Origin: Flammeovirga kamogawensis
GTDB taxonomy: Bacteria > Bacteroidota > Bacteroidia > Cytophagales > Flammeovirgaceae
Assembly (NCBI RefSeq): GCF_018736065.1
Contig: NZ_CP076128.1
Coordinates: forward strand, 3,969,001 to 4,033,000
Length of the DNA: 64,000 nucleotides
Direction: 5' to 3'
The notes below the pieces were generated by a model. It was not told the DNA's origin. It did not search any database and worked only from the letters and a program-made list of their open reading frames with translations. The position numbers were made by a program, and so were the translations under genes. This document shows, piece after piece, positions 1 through 7,889 of this stretch; positions within the stretch are counted from its first letter, which is position 1, and every line of letters starts with the position of its first letter.

Positions 1-308
1 TATATGCAGCAGTAGAAGTAGGTATGGTAAAGAATTTTACTGATGTAAAACGTGTATTGAATAAACATCTAGAAGTAAAATCTCCTTATAATACATATAA
101 ACATACTGGTTTACCTCCTGGCCCTATTAGAATACCTTCTACTCAGGCTATGAATGCAGTGTTAAACCCAGTGAAACATAAATACATGTATATGGTTGCT
201 GATGCAGACTTTTCGGGATATCATCATTTCTCAAAAACATTATCAGAGCACAATAGATATGCGCGTATTTATCAGAATGCATTAAATAAGAAAAGAGTTT
301 ATAAATAA
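1..308 (+). CDS. mltG: Endolytic transglycosylase MltG, C-terminal part (5' truncated by window)
   Basis: The reading frame is open from the window start (first whole codon at position 3) and ends in TAA at 306-308, so this is the tail of a longer gene. The visible residues carry the C-terminal signature of the YceG/MltG family: SPYNTYKHTGLPPGPI, then an AxNAVLNPxKHxYxYxVAD segment and FSKTLSEHNR. MltG is an inner-membrane lytic transglycosylase that cuts nascent glycan strands and helps set their length. The membrane anchor, LysM-like region and catalytic glutamate lie upstream of the window and cannot be checked. An internal ATG at 24 is not the real start, because homology continues upstream of it. 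A hairpin terminator follows at 333-368. Confidence 0.9.
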   Translation, partial: YAAVEVGMVKNFTDVKRVLNKHLEVKSPYNTYKHTGLPPGPIRIPSTQAMNAVLNPVKHKYMYMVADADFSGYHHFSKTLSEHNRYARIYQNALNKKRVYK

Positions 309-332
309 TAGGTAATAAATCTATTTTAAATG

Positions 333-368
333 AAGGCAAGATATATAAATCTTGTCTTTATTTTTTTA
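333..368 (+). terminator. Intrinsic terminator of mltG
   Basis: AAGGCAAGAT at 333-342 pairs with ATCTTGTCTT at 349-358 (one G:U pair). A T-rich run with seven consecutive T residues follows. It lies 25 bases after the mltG stop codon. Confidence 0.75.
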
Positions 369-382
369 TTTAGAATAGTAAT

Positions 383-1075
383 ATGAGAGAGGATAGAGAC
401 CTAGAACAAGAGGTATTAGCTAAAAAAGTAATTATTCATTCAGATAATGATGCTCCTTTAAAGTTAGGAGCTAACGATGCTGTTTGTAGTATGGATGTAG
501 CTTATACCGAAGATTGTGCATTTGTATCTTGTGATATTATAAATGGAAAAACAGGTGAATGGGTAAATACTTTTGTAACCGTTCATGAGTTACCAACAAC
601 ACCTTATGAATCTGGCTATTTTGCCTATTATGAAGGACCTCTTTTAGTTGCCTGTCTACAATATTTAAATAAGAAAATAAAATTAAAGCCATCATTAGTT
701 ATAGTTGATGGTCATGGTTTGGCTCATCCTAGAAAATTTGGAATAGCATGTTGGCTTGGTTTACAAATTAATATTCCGACAATTGGATGTGCTAAAAAGC
801 CATTAGTTTCTTATGTAGGTGATTTAGGAGGTGCTAAAGGAAGTATATCTCCAATGCTTTTAGATGATGAGGTTGTAGGAGTTGCCTTTAGAAGTAATAA
901 AAATGTAAAACCAATTTTTATCAGTCCTGGCCATTTGATTAGTTTAGATTCTACGATCTATTTAATTAAGAAATTTCACGGGGATTATAGGATTTTTGAA
1001 CCGATACGAAGAGCAGACCAAGCTGTAAGAAAAGCATCTAAAGGTGAAGATGGTGAATTTGAGCTAATTAGTTGA
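383..1075 (+). CDS. nfi: Endonuclease V (deoxyinosine 3' endonuclease)
   Basis: Endonuclease V cuts the second phosphodiester bond 3' of deoxyinosine, and so starts repair of deaminated adenine in DNA. The 230-residue protein is of normal family length and has the expected acidic metal-binding positions: SMDVAYT near residue 37 (catalytic Asp), YFAYYEGP (the conserved Glu), and VDGHGLAHPRKFGIA (Asp and His). It then has the PTIGCAKKPL segment and a FISPGHLISLDS segment that match the fold's later strands. The ATG at 383 is the first plausible start after the mltG terminator. The gene appears to be transcribed alone. The assignment rests on motif order across the whole length. Confidence 0.93.
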   Translation: MREDRDLEQEVLAKKVIIHSDNDAPLKLGANDAVCSMDVAYTEDCAFVSCDIINGKTGEWVNTFVTVHELPTTPYESGYFAYYEGPLLVACLQYLNKKIKLKPSLVIVDGHGLAHPRKFGIACWLGLQINIPTIGCAKKPLVSYVGDLGGAKGSISPMLLDDEVVGVAFRSNKNVKPIFISPGHLISLDSTIYLIKKFHGDYRIFEPIRRADQAVRKASKGEDGEFELIS

Positions 1076-1091
1076 TAAGAAATGTTTAGAA

Positions 1092-1124
1092 TTTAAACTG
1101 TTTGTATTTAAACATTTATCTTTG
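1092..1124 (+). promoter_or_regulatory. Predicted Bacteroidota-type promoter
   Basis: TATCTTTG at 1117-1124 matches the -7 consensus TAnnTTTG. A weak -33-like TTTA lies 21 bases upstream, at 1092-1095. The start codon of the next gene is at 1188, which gives a leader of about 57 bases. Confidence 0.5.
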
Positions 1125-1187
1125 CGATGTCGTACATTAGTAGTGTGATAATATAAAACTACAGTTTACTGCATAACTAAGATTAAA

Positions 1188-2039
1188 ATGTTTGAAGTTA
1201 CTACTAAAAATAGATCAACAACAAAGGTATCAAAAACCCAAAAAGTGATAACTTCTCAGAAGAATAGAATTCCAAAGAAACTCCGTCCTTTTGTGTTAAG
1301 TTTAATTTATACTCTATTTATAGGGTTTATTAGTTTACTTTTTAATGGGATACTAGAGATAATTTTTAATCAGAAAACAGAACCATTTTCTATATCTTTC
1401 TATTTTTCTATTTTATTTATTGTAATTACATCATTCATTTTACCTTATAAATCTAGGGTATTGGATGATGACAATGTCGTATTTGAAGAAGATCAAATTG
1501 GTAGTTTTCAGGTAGAAAGAAAAACAGAAAAGGTAGAAAGTCATCATACCAATAAATTGATTTACCTTGCTAAGGTTTTGACATTAATTTTGTCTACTGC
1601 TTTTTTTATGTTTTTTTATATTAGTGGACAAAGTGTTGAAAAGTTTGAAACACTTACAATACATAACATAAATATAGAGGGTGTTGATAGCGTTAAAATA
1701 GCAATTCGTATTTCAAGGAATACTAGAGATTCTGCAACTCCTGGAAAATTTAAAACTTTTTTAGAGCCTGAAATTTCTAAAAAGGGAACTTATATTTATG
1801 AAGAATATACGTATGGTTTTCCTTACAAACTTTTAGCACCTCAAAGACAAAGAGATGCGGTAGAAGGTAAAAAATATTTGGAAGGAAAACGAGCAAAGAT
1901 TTTTGTGAAATGGTATGGAGATAAAGTATCAACAAAAGAGGTTGAGGGTAAATTAAAAGAAGTGTTTGAAAGTGATAACATGGATAAGTTACTGATCGAT
2001 TCTTTTGGTAAAGTAGTTAAAGAAGAAAATAAAAGGTAA
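1188..2039 (+). CDS. Membrane protein of unknown function, three predicted TM segments
   Basis: I do not recognise a family. The 283-residue protein begins with a basic, Ser/Thr/Lys-rich stretch of about 30 residues. Two hydrophobic segments follow at roughly 34-60 and 68-88, then an acidic linker. A third hydrophobic segment lies at about 127-148 (LTLILSTAFFMFFYISG). The remaining 130 or so residues are soluble and charged, with alternating hydrophobic positions suggesting a small beta-rich domain that ends in a lysine/glutamate-rich tail. It stands alone between nfi and the convergent glgX, with its own predicted promoter and a strong shared terminator. No signal peptide or catalytic motif is visible. 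Reality as a gene is well supported by length and position; function is unknown. Confidence 0.75.
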   Translation: MFEVTTKNRSTTKVSKTQKVITSQKNRIPKKLRPFVLSLIYTLFIGFISLLFNGILEIIFNQKTEPFSISFYFSILFIVITSFILPYKSRVLDDDNVVFEEDQIGSFQVERKTEKVESHHTNKLIYLAKVLTLILSTAFFMFFYISGQSVEKFETLTIHNINIEGVDSVKIAIRISRNTRDSATPGKFKTFLEPEISKKGTYIYEEYTYGFPYKLLAPQRQRDAVEGKKYLEGKRAKIFVKWYGDKVSTKEVEGKLKEVFESDNMDKLLIDSFGKVVKEENKR

Positions 2040-2079
2040 CCTGTAAGGTGAATGCTTATTTTATAAAAAACATTTCAAA

Positions 2080-2114
2080 AAAGGTCCTCTTCATTCTTTT
2101 TGAAGAGGACCTTT
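2080..2114. terminator. Bidirectional terminator between convergent genes
   Basis: AAAGGTCCTCTTCA at 2080-2093 is perfectly complementary to TGAAGAGGACCTTT at 2101-2114, with a 7-base loop. It serves the plus-strand membrane protein and the minus-strand glgX. Confidence 0.85.
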
Positions 2115-2118
2115 ATAT

Positions 2119-4197
2119 TTATACAGATTGTAAGACAACTACCGATCTAGCTTCTAACCCATATACACCTGGTACTATAATAGGAGCTTTTTCTTCGCTA
2201 CAAATATCATAAGGTGAAGGTTTACCAGTATCAATAATTGCTTTCCATTGTGTATGTTTAGCATCTATCGTAGGTTCTGGAACTTCAAATTCTAGTTTTT
2301 CCCAAAATGCATTGACCATTATAAAAAGCTGCTCTCCAGTATTAGGAGAAGTAAGCATATAGGCAATTGCATGAGAATTTCCTTTCCAATCAGGATAATC
2401 AAATTCTACACCATGCCATGTAATAATTGGTCTTCTTGCTCTAGCTTTAGAACTCCAGAAACGCTCAGTTTGGAATACTTCATGCTTTAAGTTGAATTGG
2501 ATAAGGAGCTTTGTAAAACGAAGCATTTCACTATTCTGTTCTGGATCGTTCCAATTAAACCAACTCAGTTCATTATCCTGACAATACGCATTGTTATTAC
2601 CATGTTGTGTTTTACGAACTTCATCACCCATTAATATCATAGGCGTACCTTGTGATAGTAATAATAAAGTGAAGAAGTTTTTCATTTGACGTTGTCTCAG
2701 ATTGTCTACTTCCCCGTTTTCAGCAAAACCTTCATTACCATGGTTCCAACTAAAGTTATCATTACTACCATCATTATTATGTTCGCCATTAGCAAGATTA
2801 TGTTTCTCATTATAAGAAACTAAATCGTTCATAGTAAAACCATCATGACAAGTAATAAAGTTTATACTTCTGTTTGGGTCTCTATCTTCTTGTTCTTTAA
2901 AAATATGATGTGATCCTTCTACACAGCCTGCAAAAGCACCAACAAGGTCATTGTCTCCTTTTACAAACCTTCTGAGTACATCACGGTACACACCGTTCCA
3001 TTCACTCCATCTGTCACCAACAAAAGAACCTACTTGGTATAATCCTGCGGCATCCCAAGCTTCAGCTATCATTTTTGTTCCTGCAAGAATTGGTTCAGAC
3101 TCAATCTCCCATAAAATTGGAGGATTTTCAGAAGGGTTACCATATTCATCTCTAGAAAGTACTGACGCTAAGTCGAAACGGAATCCATCAACGTGCATTT
3201 CAGATACCCAGTAACGTAATGAGTCCATAATCATTCTTCTAACAACAGAATGATTGGCATTAAATGAATTACCGCAACCAGAGAAATCTAAAAATTCATT
3301 ATTATTTTCCTTATCAGTAATATAGTAGGTTGTTGCATCAAGGCCTTTAAAATTAATTGTTGGTCCTTCTTTTGGGCCTACCTCTGTGGTATGATTGTAA
3401 ACAACATCTAAAATTACTTCGATACCAGCTTTATGCAATGCTTTTACCATATCCTTAAACTCATTTACTGGGCTTGTAGGATCATTTTTATCCATTGCAT
3501 AGGCATTGTGCGGAGCAAAGAAATTTACTGGGCTATATCCCCAATAGTTAATTCTATTTTTTGGCGCATCATGCGGATCAAATTGATAGATAGGTAAAAG
3601 CTCAACAGCTGTTATACCTAATTCTTGTAGGTAAGGAATTTTATCAATTAGTCCTTTATAAGTACCTCTTTTATTCTGATCTAATCCAGATGAAGGGTCT
3701 TTAGTAAAACCTGCAACATGCATTTCATAGATAATAGTTTTAGAATACGGTCTTGAAAGCGGTTTATCACCTTCCCAATCATATTTACTATCATCTATAA
3801 CAATACTTTTTAAGGCATGAATACAGTTATCTCCAGGGCGCATTGCAGCTTTTCTAGAGTACTTATCATTCATGCAAACGGCTTTTGCATAAGGGTCTAC
3901 TAAAACCTTACTACCGTCAAACCAATGTCCTTTTTCTGGTATGAAATCTCCAAAAGCACGGTATCCATATACTTGTCCGTGTCCAACACCTTCAACAAAT
4001 ACATGCCAGTAATAGAATGTTTTGTTGGTATCTGGATTTAATCTAATAACCTGAAAAGGTCTTGGACTATCTTTGTCTGTAAATAGTAGTAGTTCAATAA
4101 CTGTAGCACCCTTAGAGTAGATACAAAAATTGGTTCCTTCATTAGTAACTGTAGCTCCTAATGGGTAACTGTTACCTTTGGAATATTTCACACTCAT
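2119..4197 (-). CDS. glgX: Glycogen debranching enzyme GlgX / isoamylase-type (GH13)
   Basis: This enzyme hydrolyses alpha-1,6 branch points in glycogen or limit dextrins in the cytoplasm. The 692-residue protein has the N-terminal CBM48-like domain (start SKGNSYPLGATVTNEGTNF). A GH13 catalytic barrel follows with the conserved regions in order: DVVYNHT, DGFRFDLA (nucleophile Asp), AEAWDAAGLYQVG (acid/base Glu) and ITCHDGFT (third Asp). The MGDEVRKTQHGNNNAYCQDNE-type segment is characteristic of GlgX and isoamylase. It is the only clear glycogen-debranching gene in the window. A phosphorylase-like relative is about 27 kb away on the same strand. It ends at a strong shared terminator. Confidence 0.93.
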   Translation of the reverse strand: MSVKYSKGNSYPLGATVTNEGTNFCIYSKGATVIELLLFTDKDSPRPFQVIRLNPDTNKTFYYWHVFVEGVGHGQVYGYRAFGDFIPEKGHWFDGSKVLVDPYAKAVCMNDKYSRKAAMRPGDNCIHALKSIVIDDSKYDWEGDKPLSRPYSKTIIYEMHVAGFTKDPSSGLDQNKRGTYKGLIDKIPYLQELGITAVELLPIYQFDPHDAPKNRINYWGYSPVNFFAPHNAYAMDKNDPTSPVNEFKDMVKALHKAGIEVILDVVYNHTTEVGPKEGPTINFKGLDATTYYITDKENNNEFLDFSGCGNSFNANHSVVRRMIMDSLRYWVSEMHVDGFRFDLASVLSRDEYGNPSENPPILWEIESEPILAGTKMIAEAWDAAGLYQVGSFVGDRWSEWNGVYRDVLRRFVKGDNDLVGAFAGCVEGSHHIFKEQEDRDPNRSINFITCHDGFTMNDLVSYNEKHNLANGEHNNDGSNDNFSWNHGNEGFAENGEVDNLRQRQMKNFFTLLLLSQGTPMILMGDEVRKTQHGNNNAYCQDNELSWFNWNDPEQNSEMLRFTKLLIQFNLKHEVFQTERFWSSKARARRPIITWHGVEFDYPDWKGNSHAIAYMLTSPNTGEQLFIMVNAFWEKLEFEVPEPTIDAKHTQWKAIIDTGKPSPYDICSEEKAPIIVPGVYGLEARSVVVLQSV

Positions 4198-4235
4198 CGC
4201 TTTCGCTTTATTTTTCTAAAAAGTATGTAAAAAAT

Positions 4236-4264
4236 AAAGAGGAGCTAATCGTTAACTCCTCTTT
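4236..4264 (-). terminator. Intrinsic terminator of murA
   Basis: AAAGAGGAG (4236-4244) pairs with CTCCTCTTT (4256-4264). Read on the minus strand, the hairpin is followed by TATTTTTTAC. It lies 11 bases beyond the murA stop codon. Confidence 0.8.
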
Positions 4265-4274
4265 AGTCTTGTAA

Positions 4275-5594
4275 TTAACGACGCTCAATCTTAGCTCCAA
4301 TAGCTCTCAAACGTTCATCTATAAATTGGTAACCTCTATCTATCTGATCGATATTAGAAATTACACTAGTTCCTTCTGCAGATAGTGCGGCAATTAATAA
4401 TGCTTGGCCAGCACGAATATCTGGAGAACTCATTTGAATACCTCTTAAGTTAGATGTTCTATCTAATCCAATTACGGTTGCTCTATGTGGATCATTTAAA
4501 ATGATTTGAGCCCCCATGTCAATTAATTTATCAACAAAGAAAAGGCGACTTTCGAACATTTTTTGATGCACAAGTACTGTTCCTTTTGCTTGAATAGCAA
4601 CTACAAGTACAATACTCAATAAATCTGGCGTAAATAAAGGCCAAGGTCCATCTGCAACAGTAAGAATAGAACCATCAATAAAACGGTCTAAACTATAATG
4701 TTCTTGAGCAGGAATATAGATATCATCTCCTCTAAATTCCATTTCAATTCCTAACCTCTTAAATACTGTAGGAATTTGTCCCAATTCATCAATTCTACAA
4801 TTTTTGATAGTTAATTCAGATTGTGTCATTGCAGCTAATCCGATAAAACTACCAATTTCAATCATATCAGGAAGCATTGTGTGCGTTGTGCCTCCTAACT
4901 TACTTACACCTTCTATAGAGAGTAAGTTAGAGCCATAACCTGTAATATTTGCGCCCATTCTGTTCAACATCTTACAGAGTTGTTGAATGTATGGTTCACA
5001 GGCTGCATTGTATAAAGTAGTTTTACCTTTTGCCATTACTGCACCCATAATAATGTTTGCAGTTCCTGTTACAGAAGGTTCGTCTAATAAAATATATGTA
5101 CCCTCTAAATGAGTAGCATCAATTTTAAAGAAACCATCATCTGTATATTCAAATTTAGCTCCTAACTTTTTAAACCCTAAAAAGTGAGTATCTAGTCTTC
5201 TTCTCCCAATTTTATCTCCACCTGGTTTAGGAATTTTACCTTCACCATAACGAGCCAATAACGGTCCGAGAACCATTATAGAGCCTCTTAATTTTGAAGC
5301 TTTATCAGAGTATTCTTTAGAATGTAAATGGTCAATGTTAATGTCTTTAGCTTCAAATTCGTAAGAACCTTCTCCTAACTTTTTAACTTTTACACCAAGA
5401 TCAGCCAGAATATCTATTAATTTCATTACATCAATAATATTGGGGATATTATGGATGGTAACTTTATCTTCTGTAAGCAATACGGCACACAAAATTTGTA
5501 ACGCCTCGTTTTTAGCACCTTGCGGTGTAATTTCGCCACTTAGTTTATGGCCTCCTTCTACAATAAATTCTCCAGATCCAGTTGATGCTGACAT
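4275..5594 (-). CDS. murA: UDP-N-acetylglucosamine 1-carboxyvinyltransferase (Asp-type active site)
   Basis: MurA transfers enolpyruvate from PEP to UDP-GlcNAc, the first committed step of peptidoglycan synthesis. The 439-residue protein has the duplicated EPSP-synthase fold and expected motifs: QGAKNEALQILCAVLLT near the N terminus (substrate-binding Lys-Asn), LRGSIMVLGPLLARYGEGK, PGGDKIGRRRLDTHF, and a C-terminal SSPDIRAGQALLIAALSAEG. The active-site loop position that is Cys115 in E. coli is Asp127 here (codon at 5214-5216). Asp at this position is the known basis of intrinsic fosfomycin insensitivity in several bacteria. The gene has its own terminator and is not obviously co-transcribed with its neighbours. 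Confidence 0.95.
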   Translation of the reverse strand: MSASTGSGEFIVEGGHKLSGEITPQGAKNEALQILCAVLLTEDKVTIHNIPNIIDVMKLIDILADLGVKVKKLGEGSYEFEAKDINIDHLHSKEYSDKASKLRGSIMVLGPLLARYGEGKIPKPGGDKIGRRRLDTHFLGFKKLGAKFEYTDDGFFKIDATHLEGTYILLDEPSVTGTANIIMGAVMAKGKTTLYNAACEPYIQQLCKMLNRMGANITGYGSNLLSIEGVSKLGGTTHTMLPDMIEIGSFIGLAAMTQSELTIKNCRIDELGQIPTVFKRLGIEMEFRGDDIYIPAQEHYSLDRFIDGSILTVADGPWPLFTPDLLSIVLVVAIQAKGTVLVHQKMFESRLFFVDKLIDMGAQIILNDPHRATVIGLDRTSNLRGIQMSSPDIRAGQALLIAALSAEGTSVISNIDQIDRGYQFIDERLRAIGAKIERR

Positions 5595-5706
5595 AGTCTA
5601 ATAACTTTATATTTAAGGGTTACTTTTAGAAGATGCGCTCCTCTTTTTGATTAATACTAACTTTAGTAACCTATTATTTTAAAATGGGTGCCTATAAAAA
5701 TAAGAA

Positions 5707-5733
5707 GAGATACTTTTAAAAGAAAAGTATCTC
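5707..5733 (-). terminator. Probable terminator of the thioredoxin-fold gene
   Basis: GAGATACTTTT (5707-5717) is perfectly complementary to AAAAGTATCTC (5723-5733). On the minus strand it is followed by TTCTTATTTTTA. It lies downstream of the gene ending at 5770. Confidence 0.6.
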
Positions 5734-5769
5734 GTTCCAATATTAATAAATTCGATATAAAAAGACTAT

Positions 5770-6405
5770 TTATTCTTCATTCAAAGCATTAATAATTGCA
5801 GTTGGGCTCATTCTATTTGAATATTGAGGGTCATATTGCTTGGCAATTATTGTCCCGTCTTTGCCAATAATGAATGTTGCAGGTACTGGTAAAGAAGCTT
5901 GTTTAATAGCATTATTTGCGGCAATGTCTGTAAAAAGAAATGTTTTTATCTTTTTCTGATATTTTTCAGTTACCTCAAATGTTACTTTATACCCATTCAT
6001 TATACTTAAATCTTTATCACTAATCATTGAGAAAGTAAACCCTTTTTTTCTCGCAAAATCATTTAAAGAATTTTGTTCTTCCGGGCTAATCATAATTAAT
6101 GTAGCTCCAGTTGCATTAATTTCATCTAAAGAATCACGTAAACTTTTTAAATGTTTATAGCATGATGGACACCAACTTCCACGAAAAAAATTAACCACAA
6201 CAGGTCCTTTTTTTAATAATTCTGATAATTGTATTGAATTTCCATTTTGATCAACTCCAGAAAATTGAGGAGCTATATCGCCAACATTTAATCCTGGTTG
6301 TAGCGTATTTACTTCAATTCCATATTTTTTATAAATATCTTTTTCTTGACCGAAAGTAATTTGATGTAAAAAAAGTAAACTGATTATGGAGATTAGATAT
6401 TTCAT
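5770..6405 (-). CDS. Exported AhpC/TSA-type peroxiredoxin-like protein
   Basis: The 211-residue protein begins with a signal peptide (MKYLISIISLLFLHQITFGQ, likely cleaved before the Gln or Glu near residue 20-21). It continues as an AhpC/TSA thioredoxin fold: VGDIAPQFSGVDQNG, VVNFFRGSWCPSCYKHL, LIMISPEEQ, and the cis-proline strand PVPATFIIGKDG. The CPSC pair near residue 78 could act as peroxidatic/resolving or thioredoxin-like cysteines. The SWCPSCYKHL context resembles peroxiredoxin-like family 2 more than classical AhpC. It probably acts in the periplasm against peroxides or in thiol exchange. The precise reaction is not determined by the sequence. Separate hairpins flank it on both sides, so it is likely monocistronic. 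Confidence 0.82.
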   Translation of the reverse strand: MKYLISIISLLFLHQITFGQEKDIYKKYGIEVNTLQPGLNVGDIAPQFSGVDQNGNSIQLSELLKKGPVVVNFFRGSWCPSCYKHLKSLRDSLDEINATGATLIMISPEEQNSLNDFARKKGFTFSMISDKDLSIMNGYKVTFEVTEKYQKKIKTFLFTDIAANNAIKQASLPVPATFIIGKDGTIIAKQYDPQYSNRMSPTAIINALNEE

Positions 6406-6438
6406 AGATATTAATTTTGTTGATTGTATTAAAAAAAT

Positions 6439-6471
6439 AATGCTTTTGATTTATAGACAACCAAAAGCATT
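6439..6471 (-). terminator. Intrinsic terminator of the isochorismate synthase gene
   Basis: AATGCTTTTG (6439-6448) pairs with CAAAAGCATT (6462-6471). On the minus strand a run of seven T residues follows (complement of 6431-6437). Confidence 0.75.
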
Positions 6472-6498
6472 ATAACTGACAAAGTATGAAATTATTTT

Positions 6499-7710
6499 TT
6501 AGCTATGAAGATGTTTTAACATAGTATCCATCTTTATTTCTGTTTCTTTCCATTCTTTTTCAGCGTCAGAGTCTTCTGTTATACCCGCACCTGCATAAAG
6601 TAGGGCATGGTCGTTAAAAATTTGTAAGCATCTAAGGTTTACAAATAAATGGTTTCTATTTTTTAAACCAATAGGTCCTATATATCCACTGTATAAAGAG
6701 CGGTTGTAATGCTCATTGTCTAATATAAATTGTGTAGCCACTTCTTTAGGCATTCCACAAACGGCAGATGTTGGGTGTAATAAATCCAACATTACAGTAC
6801 CTAATTGAGGGAAGTTTGTTGCTTTTGTATCTACTTTAAAATCTGTACGAAGATGTAATAAATGAGCTGCAGCAACAGTACGAGGTCCTTTCTCATCAAA
6901 TTCCCTTAAACGTATTTTCTTAAAGCAGTTAATAATATATCTACTTACTAAAGCTTGTTCTTCAATTTCTTTACTTTTCCATGAGGCATCTTTAGGTAAC
7001 ATGCCATTGCTTGCTTGAGTTCCTGCTAGAGCCACCGTTCTAAAAACACCATTTTCATCTACGCTAATAAGTGTTTCAGGAGATGCTCCCATCCAAAGAC
7101 CAACTTTAGGTATAAAACAAACCGAAATAAATGCATTAGGGTATGCTTTACATAATCTATGAAAGAAATGAATTGGAGAAAAATCATCTTTTAAGGGTAC
7201 TTCCTTAGTTCTAGATAAGACCACTTTTAAGAAAGCATCATCTTTCATCGCTTCAATGCTATCATCTACTATAGAAGTAAAGTGCTCTTTAGAAGTTGGA
7301 GGGAAATGTTCTTTCAACATATTGTCCTTCCACTTTTTTAGCGGTTTATTGTGCTTAAAATCATTTAATGCTTTCTCTACCTTTACCTTAGTATCAAAAT
7401 CATAATCTGAAGAAAATTGAATTTCAGGTAAGTCGGAAGTATAATAGATATCAGCAGGAATTAGGAAAGCCTTATTGTCTTGATCTTGAAAAGGTCTTGC
7501 TAAAAAACCATTAGGTAAGTTTTCTAGGTCCGAAGTTACTCTTAATGCCTCCTTTTGTAGGGATACAACAATACTTTGCGTATTTTCATTGGGCATTTTC
7601 CAGGCCGCAAATGGTTGTCCGCTATTTAAGGCGACTGCTAAAACAGTATCAAAATCTAAAGTAGAATTTTCTACTTTTGTTGATATTATATTTTGTGACT
7701 TTTTTTCCAA
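6499..7710 (-). CDS. menF: Isochorismate synthase (chorismate-binding enzyme)
   Basis: It converts chorismate to isochorismate, which enters menaquinone (or siderophore) synthesis. The 403-residue protein has the chorismate-binding fold: KVVLSRTKEVPL, LWMGASPETLISV, FRTVALAGTQ, LLHPTSAVCGMPKEVA, YSGYIGPIG, and the C-terminal GAGITEDSDAEKEWKETEIK with its metal-binding glutamates. The T-S-A-V-C-G-x-P signature favours isochorismate synthase (MenF/EntC/DhbC) over anthranilate synthase. Because no siderophore genes are nearby and the lineage typically uses menaquinone, menF is the likelier role; that is inference. The rest of the men pathway is not in the window. A minus-strand TAnnTTTG element (7798-7805) may drive it. 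Confidence 0.88.
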   Translation of the reverse strand: MEKKSQNIISTKVENSTLDFDTVLAVALNSGQPFAAWKMPNENTQSIVVSLQKEALRVTSDLENLPNGFLARPFQDQDNKAFLIPADIYYTSDLPEIQFSSDYDFDTKVKVEKALNDFKHNKPLKKWKDNMLKEHFPPTSKEHFTSIVDDSIEAMKDDAFLKVVLSRTKEVPLKDDFSPIHFFHRLCKAYPNAFISVCFIPKVGLWMGASPETLISVDENGVFRTVALAGTQASNGMLPKDASWKSKEIEEQALVSRYIINCFKKIRLREFDEKGPRTVAAAHLLHLRTDFKVDTKATNFPQLGTVMLDLLHPTSAVCGMPKEVATQFILDNEHYNRSLYSGYIGPIGLKNRNHLFVNLRCLQIFNDHALLYAGAGITEDSDAEKEWKETEIKMDTMLKHLHS

Positions 7711-7797
7711 AATTATAAAAACTCGATGGTTCTTCTTAATTAACTGAAAATGAACGAGTATGTTCTTTTTCTTTAAGATTTATTAGCCTAGTATTTG

Positions 7798-7805
7798 CAA
7801 ATGTA
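7798..7805 (-). promoter_or_regulatory. Predicted -7 element for the isochorismate synthase gene
   Basis: CAAATGTA on the plus strand reads TACATTTG on the minus strand, matching TAnnTTTG. It lies 88 bases upstream of the start codon. No good -33 partner was identified, so support is modest. Confidence 0.35.
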
Positions 7806-7889
7806 TAAGTTTAAGGTCGATAATTGTTGATTGAAACCTGAAAACATTGTTAACAGAATAGTAGTAACAGGAGTAAAAGACTTTCTTTA

